Virus record (IMG/VR): IMGVR_UViG_3300045051_000575
Coordinates: 1 to 41,177 of that record
Reading direction: 5' to 3' (one strand)
Length of the DNA: 41,177 nt
Source: a virus
The notes beneath the pieces are model-generated. The model saw nothing but the letters and a program-made list of their open reading frames with translations, did not search any database and was not told the DNA's origin. Every line of letters starts with the position of its first letter. The first letter of the stretch is position 1. This document shows, piece after piece, positions 38,611-41,177 of this stretch. Made by a program: the position numbers and the translations under genes.

Positions 38611-39170
38611 CACATGCCCCCCAGGCTCAGGATCAGGGGGATGAGGCCGAACAGGAACGCGACGCAGATCAGGTCGCCGGCCAGGCTGTCGTCCAGCCGC
38701 CGGCCCGGCAGGGTTTCCCCTATCGCCGGGCCGGAAGCCTGCTTACCCTGCGATGCGCCAACACGCACAGGAGAAGAGACATGGCGGACACTCAGATCAG
38801 ATTGCTCGAGAACAAGGTCAACGTGCTCGAGGCGGTCTTGTTCAGCCTCATCCCGGCCATCAACAAGCTGACTCCCGGCACTGCCGCCGAGACCATCACC
38901 GCTCTGGAGCGCCAGGCTGAGGCGGCCAATAGGCGGGGTGATGCCCTTGCCCACGCGCTCTTGCTCGGCGCCGCCGATCAGGTCGGTTACACTTGCGGCT
39001 TGCCCGGTTTTGCCAACCGCGGGAGCTGATCTCCGTTCGATGAAGTGTTCCCTGGCCACGGCCGGGTCAAAAAACCCCGGGGATAGCTTGGCTGTAAGTT
39101 CCGCCGGGGCCCCGATCTCCGGGCAGATGAACAGCGCCACGCTCCGGCGCAGACGAGCGAACAGCATCAT
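38610..39170 (-). CDS. Early ORF possibly interrupted by an opposite-strand gene
   Basis: 186 residues from ATG 39170, which has AGGAGG four bases upstream, one of the best ribosome binding sites here. The first 45 residues (MMLFARLRRSVALFICPEIGA and onward) and the last 27 (LDDSLAGDLICVAFLFGLIPLI, one membrane helix) look coding. The middle is antisense to the + gene at 38781-39029 and has a random composition. The stop is coupled to the next gene (TGATG). Either the + gene was inserted into this gene, or two small genes share the frame by chance. Confidence 0.42.
   Translation of the reverse strand: MMLFARLRRSVALFICPEIGAPAELTAKLSPGFFDPAVAREHFIERRSAPAVGKTGQAASVTDLIGGAEQERVGKGITPPIGRLSLALQSGDGLGGSAGSQLVDGRDEAEQDRLEHVDLVLEQSDLSVRHVSSPVRVGASQGKQASGPAIGETLPGRRLDDSLAGDLICVAFLFGLIPLILSLGGM
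38781..39029 (+). CDS. Small helical gene on the opposite strand (moron-like)
   Basis: 82 residues (MADTQIRLLENKVNVLEAVLF). AGGAGA lies 8 bases before the ATG. The first 35 residues have leucine-zipper-like spacing (IRLLENKVNVLEAVLFSLI), then ALERQAEAANRRGDALAHALLL. It is the only + strand gene among the early - strand genes, so it needs its own promoter, and could be expressed in the lysogen. No convincing promoter or terminator was found. Function unknown. Confidence 0.6.
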   Translation: MADTQIRLLENKVNVLEAVLFSLIPAINKLTPGTAAETITALERQAEAANRRGDALAHALLLGAADQVGYTCGLPGFANRGS

Positions 39171-39208
39171 GCTGCCTCCTTCTTCGATTTTGGGGGAATG
39201 TGCGGGCA

Positions 39209-39463
39209 TCAGGCGGCCCTTCCCGATGCGCGCGGGCCCGGCTGTGGCCGCGCGATGTGCTCAGGCCACTCGAGGTCTTCCGGCCAGTTGTCGGAGAACC
39301 AGGCGATCAGGACGGATGCCTTGCGCAGGGTGCATCCCGCGCCGGCCTTGAGGCGACCGAAGAACTTTCCGTCCGTCGCCGCATAGGTGGAGACGGTCGA
39401 AAGCTTCAGGCCCCGGTGTGCACCGTAGCTTTCCGCAAGTTTGACGAGAGTCTGGGTGTCCAT
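39209..39463 (-). CDS. Cro/Ner-like early regulator
   Basis: 84 residues from ATG 39463 (MDTQTLVKLAESYGAHRGLKLST). LSTVSTYAATDGKFFGRLKAG (about 21-41) resembles an HTH with the recognition helix near DGKFF. This protein type lies divergent from the repressor in many Rhodobacterales phages. It is the first early gene, immediately behind the operators, the place of Mu ner. Expected to repress both the repressor promoter and, later, the early promoter. The assignment is from pattern and position. Confidence 0.65.
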   Translation of the reverse strand: MDTQTLVKLAESYGAHRGLKLSTVSTYAATDGKFFGRLKAGAGCTLRKASVLIAWFSDNWPEDLEWPEHIARPQPGPRASGRAA

Positions 39464-39474
39464 CACCGGCCTGT

Positions 39475-39492
39475 ATCGGAGTTTTCTCCGAT
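39475..39492. promoter_or_regulatory. Operator O1
   Basis: ATCGGAGTTTTCTCCGAT, a perfect 7-bp inverted repeat around TTTT, just upstream of the Cro/Ner-like gene and overlapping its transcript start region. Best of three related sites; likely bound by the repressor and/or the Cro-like protein. Confidence 0.8.
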
Positions 39493-39522
39493 CAGTTACC
39501 CGGAGTTTTTACCGATAGTCAA
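39493..39522 (-). promoter_or_regulatory. Early promoter (PE)
   Basis: On the - strand TTGACT (39522-39517) and TAACTG (39498-39493) are separated by 18 bp. The -35 match is good, the -10 match weak. Operator O2 exactly fills the spacer, which strongly supports a repressed promoter here. It would drive the Cro/Ner-like gene and the early operon. Confidence 0.6.
39499..39516. promoter_or_regulatory. Operator O2
   Basis: CCCGGAGTTTTTACCGAT, 14 of 18 positions as in O1, lying precisely between the -35 and -10 of the early promoter. Binding here should block RNA polymerase directly. Confidence 0.75.
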
Positions 39523-39533
39523 GCGGGATGTTT

Positions 39534-39551
39534 TTCGGTATTTTCTCCGAT
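39534..39551. promoter_or_regulatory. Operator O3, overlapping the repressor promoter
   Basis: TTCGGTATTTTCTCCGAT shares the right half fully with O1. It contains TATTTT (39539-39544), a candidate -10 element of the + strand repressor promoter, and ends three bases before the repressor GTG. Autoregulation of the repressor through this site is likely. Confidence 0.72.
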
Positions 39552-39553
39552 TC

Positions 39554-40234
39554 GTGGAACATGCCGAAGAAACCCTTAAGGCTTTGGTGGCGCAGCGGCT
39601 TAAGTCGCTGAATACAAATGCATATGCCGTAGAGGTTGCAGCGGGCCTGCCCGAAGACACGGTTAGGGCGATTTTGCGGGGGCAGAAGAAGTCCGGGACA
39701 ACGCTCAACAAGGCCAAGGCTGTCTGTGAAGCACTTGATCTCGAGTTCTATATCGGCCCAAAGCGTGAACCTGCCAGGCCGACGCCGCTCCGCGTCATCT
39801 CGAACCTCGATCCGGAATACGATGCCCCGACCGGCTTCGTCGTCATCCCGTGGCACAACGCGCGCCCCGGCGACGGGTCTGCCCCTGTCGCCTTCTCGCG
39901 CGCCTGGCTTGCCCGGAATGCCCTCATCCCGGATTTCCTCCAGGCGATCATCCCGGACAAGATCTCGGTGCCGGGGCCGCAGTCCTCGGACACGGTCGTA
40001 CTGCTCGACACCCGCACCGCCGACCGCAAGGGTGCCGAACTTTGGTGCTACCGGGATGACGGAAAGACTGCGGTCGGGCGGATCACCTTCAAGGGCAACC
40101 TCGCAGCGATCCACCCCTCCGACCGAGACGGCGAGGTCCGCATCGTCGAAGCCGCCTCCGCCCTTGCCCTCGGCCTGATTGGCAGGGTGGTCTGGCTCGG
40201 GCAGGTGGTGCCGGTGAAGGGCAAGGTGGGGTAG
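39554..40234 (+). CDS. Phage repressor, S24-like fold without catalytic serine
   Basis: 226 residues from GTG 39554. An N-terminal HTH (AYAVEVAAGLPEDTVRAILRG, 23-43) is followed by a C-terminal domain that has the shape of S24/LexA repressors (FVVIPWHNARPGDGS at 95-109, AFSRAWLARNAL at 113-124, DTVVLLDTRTADRKGAE at 146-162). The usual GDSM segment with the nucleophile is replaced by DKISVPGPQSSD, so self-cleavage is unlikely. No ribosome binding site precedes GTG, and the predicted transcript start (7 bases after TATTTT) falls within a few bases of it, as in leaderless cI mRNAs. Divergent from the early operon. Confidence 0.85.
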   Translation: MEHAEETLKALVAQRLKSLNTNAYAVEVAAGLPEDTVRAILRGQKKSGTTLNKAKAVCEALDLEFYIGPKREPARPTPLRVISNLDPEYDAPTGFVVIPWHNARPGDGSAPVAFSRAWLARNALIPDFLQAIIPDKISVPGPQSSDTVVLLDTRTADRKGAELWCYRDDGKTAVGRITFKGNLAAIHPSDRDGEVRIVEAASALALGLIGRVVWLGQVVPVKGKVG

Positions 40235-40244
40235 AGTTTCCAAA

Positions 40245-40742
40245 ATGGCGACATGTGCGTCTTGTGGTACGAGCCTATCGTTCTTTTCCCAGGTGGGCGG
40301 ACTCTGTCCAAAATGTCATTTCGATCAGCTGCGTTTGCAACGCGGCGATCTTCCTGAACCACAAGTCACCGGCGCTTCCGAGCCCGACCCCAAGCTTTCC
40401 GCGATCATTCTCTCGACCGAAGCCGCCCCTGACCTGCGGGTGGCGCAACGCCTCGACATCGTGACAGCTGAATTCGCCGTCGGGATGGGCCTTCTCACCG
40501 ACGTCTTCAACGCCTGGCGCGACGTCTTCGGCGGCCGCTCGACGTCCTACCAGAACGCGCTGAAGGAAGCCCGGAAAACCGTGCTTGACGAGCTCCGCCG
40601 TGAAGCCCACGCGATCGGCGCCGATGCCGTCCTCGGGGTCAGCCTCGACTACAGCGAGATCTCGGGCGGCGGGAAGTCGATGATGTTCCTTGTCGCGTCG
40701 GGGACGGCCGTGAAGCTGGCGAAGTCAGTCGGATCAGCCTGA
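40245..40742 (+). CDS. Zinc-ribbon / YbjQ-domain protein co-transcribed with the repressor
   Basis: 165 residues. Cys4, Cys7, Cys21 and Cys24 form a zinc ribbon. Residues about 52-160 are a YbjQ (UPF0145) domain with VGMGLLTDVFNAWRDVFGG (79-97), ALKEARKTVLDELRREAHAIGADAVLGV (106-133, described) and a closing strand. YbjQ proteins form homopentamers; metal binding was suggested but the role is unknown. It starts 10 bases after the repressor stop, so it is probably expressed in the lysogen, a candidate lysogenic-conversion or immunity gene. If the phage end lies at 40774, it is the last phage gene. Confidence 0.85.
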   Translation: MATCASCGTSLSFFSQVGGLCPKCHFDQLRLQRGDLPEPQVTGASEPDPKLSAIILSTEAAPDLRVAQRLDIVTAEFAVGMGLLTDVFNAWRDVFGGRSTSYQNALKEARKTVLDELRREAHAIGADAVLGVSLDYSEISGGGKSMMFLVASGTAVKLAKSVGSA

Positions 40743-40745
40743 AAA

Positions 40746-40863
40746 CCAGTTGCATGTTGCCGGTCGGGTGTTGCACCCGATCTGTGCGGCCGTATCCCCG
40801 TTTTTCAATGGCTTACGCGCAACATGCAACTGGCCTGGCAAACTCGCACCCCCATTTGCATGT
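40746..40863. repeat. Three copies of a TTGCATGTT motif at the phage left end
   Basis: CCAGTTGCATGTTGC at 40746-40760 is repeated in perfect inverted form at 40826-40840, and a shorter TTGCATGTTC copy follows at 40855-40864. Three sites of mixed orientation in about 120 bp next to the repressor operon recall the L1-L2-L3 transposase sites of Mu. If so, the phage end lies outside 40864 (for example after CA at 40877, followed by ATGG). Confidence 0.55.
40764..40780 (+). terminator. Hairpin after the YbjQ gene
   Basis: TCGGGTG, TTG loop, CACCCGA: a perfect 7-bp stem 22 bases after the YbjQ stop codon. A U-run is absent directly after it (TTTTT follows only at 40801). Likely the end of the lysogeny transcript; it also contains the candidate terminal GTTGCAC. 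Confidence 0.45.
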
Positions 40864-40864
40864 T

Positions 40865-41137
40865 CCGAGGCCGCTCAATGGCCCGTTTTGAACTGCCAGG
40901 CGCTATCGAGCGGCCATTTATGCCCTGTTTTACAGGTATTTAAACGCCTCCCCAGTTGGTCGCCCTTGGCTCGGTCCTATGCCGCCCAGGGGCCGGAAAA
41001 GCCGCCATTCCGGCCTTTCCTGCTGACATTCCCAAAGCCGCCCCGCCACGGCCGCCACAACGCGCTAACCCTTTGTTATCGCGTGTCATCCGGCATCTTC
41101 CGCCCTCCTCCGGCGTCTTCCGGCTTTCCTGCAGACT
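40865..41137. other. Right-hand non-coding flank
   Basis: No gene supported. It contains an inverted repeat (GGCCGCTC near 40870 with GAGCGGCC near 40912), an AT-richer patch around 40915-40945, and two 13-bp direct repeats CCGGCRTCTTCCG (41090-41102 and 41110-41122) spaced exactly 20 bp, which could be a regulatory site for the gene starting at 41138. Confidence 0.4.
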
Positions 41138-41177
41138 ATGGTGTCAACGCTCATCGACCCCGACACCCCGCTGGAAG
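41138..41177 (+). CDS. Possible start of a host gene (truncated by window edge)
   Basis: ATG 41138 opens MVSTLIDPDTPLE before the window ends. The short peptide looks coding and lies behind paired direct repeats, but no ribosome binding site is obvious. If the phage is removed, this gene would be divergent from the methyltransferase gene at 228-1928. Confidence 0.3.
   Translation, partial: MVSTLIDPDTPLE

Noticed and set aside
39031-39100. AAAAAACCCCGGGG as terminator of the + strand gene
   Set aside because: The A-run is on the wrong side of the palindrome for a + strand terminator, and the sequence lies within the good N-terminal part of the - strand frame.
39200-39553. Upstream extension of the repressor frame
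   Set aside because: It runs through the Cro/Ner-like gene in antisense and through the operators; no suitable start lies in it.
1-41177. Integrase-type prophage with tRNA attachment site
   Set aside because: No tyrosine or serine recombinase and no tRNA gene were seen. The MuA/MuB pair explains integration.

Overview
The window is an almost complete Mu-like (transposable) prophage with a siphovirus-type tail, set in a GC-rich alphaproteobacterial chromosome. GC content, codon use and protein flavour (GTA-type tail tip proteins, a GTA-type three-TM holin, a RcapMu-like gene order) suggest Rhodobacterales such as Rhodobacter, Cereibacter or Paracoccus. The host call is an inference. No rRNA, tRNA or CRISPR array was seen.

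The phage lies reversed: its genetic left end is near 40.8 kb and its right end near 2.06 kb, and nearly all genes are on the - strand. From phage left to right the blocks are as follows. (1) Lysogeny block, 39.47-40.74 kb, + strand: a repressor with an S24-like fold but no catalytic serine, followed by a zinc-ribbon/YbjQ protein. (2) A divergent control region with three 18-bp operators (39475-39551). (3) Early genes, 39.46-36.78 kb: a Cro/Ner-like regulator, small unknowns, an exported ClpP-like protein, small zinc-finger and HTH proteins, and one + strand gene (38781-39029) embedded against the flow. (4) Transposition, 36.78-32.97 kb: ParB-like protein, MuA-type transposase (D266/D336/E388) and MuB-type ATPase. 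(5) Small regulators and middle genes, 32.97-27.10 kb: HTH proteins, DUF3164, HU, an ASCH-like protein, a stray copy of the gpF head domain, GemA/gp16, an MT-A70 methyltransferase and a Mor/C-like activator. (6) Lysis, 27.0-25.2 kb. (7) Head and packaging, 25.2-15.1 kb: gp26/gp27-like proteins, an Acb2/Tad1-family cyclic-nucleotide sponge, terminase, portal, a gpF protein fused to an ADP-ribosyltransferase-like domain, gpG, protease with nested scaffold, and capsid. (8) Siphovirus tail, 15.1-6.6 kb: terminator, tube, chaperones with a GGGAAAC -1 frameshift site, tape measure and GTA-like tip proteins. (9) Fibre region, 6.6-3.0 kb, including a protein with nine 20-residue repeats. (10) A D12-class adenine methylase at the phage right end.

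The genes form tight translationally coupled operons (ATGA, GTGA and TGATG overlaps). Repressor and Cro-like protein compete at the operators. MuA, MuB and ParB-like proteins replicate the phage by transposition. A Mor/C-like protein encoded just before the lysis genes probably switches on late transcription. Methyltransferases, Acb2, the ART domain and the YbjQ protein are candidate host-interaction or defence-evasion functions.

Outside the likely phage right end is a lower-GC methyltransferase/nuclease fusion gene (228-1928), either host island or phage cargo. At the far right edge a host gene may begin (41138). The exact ends of the prophage could not be fixed; two candidate boundary pairs are described.
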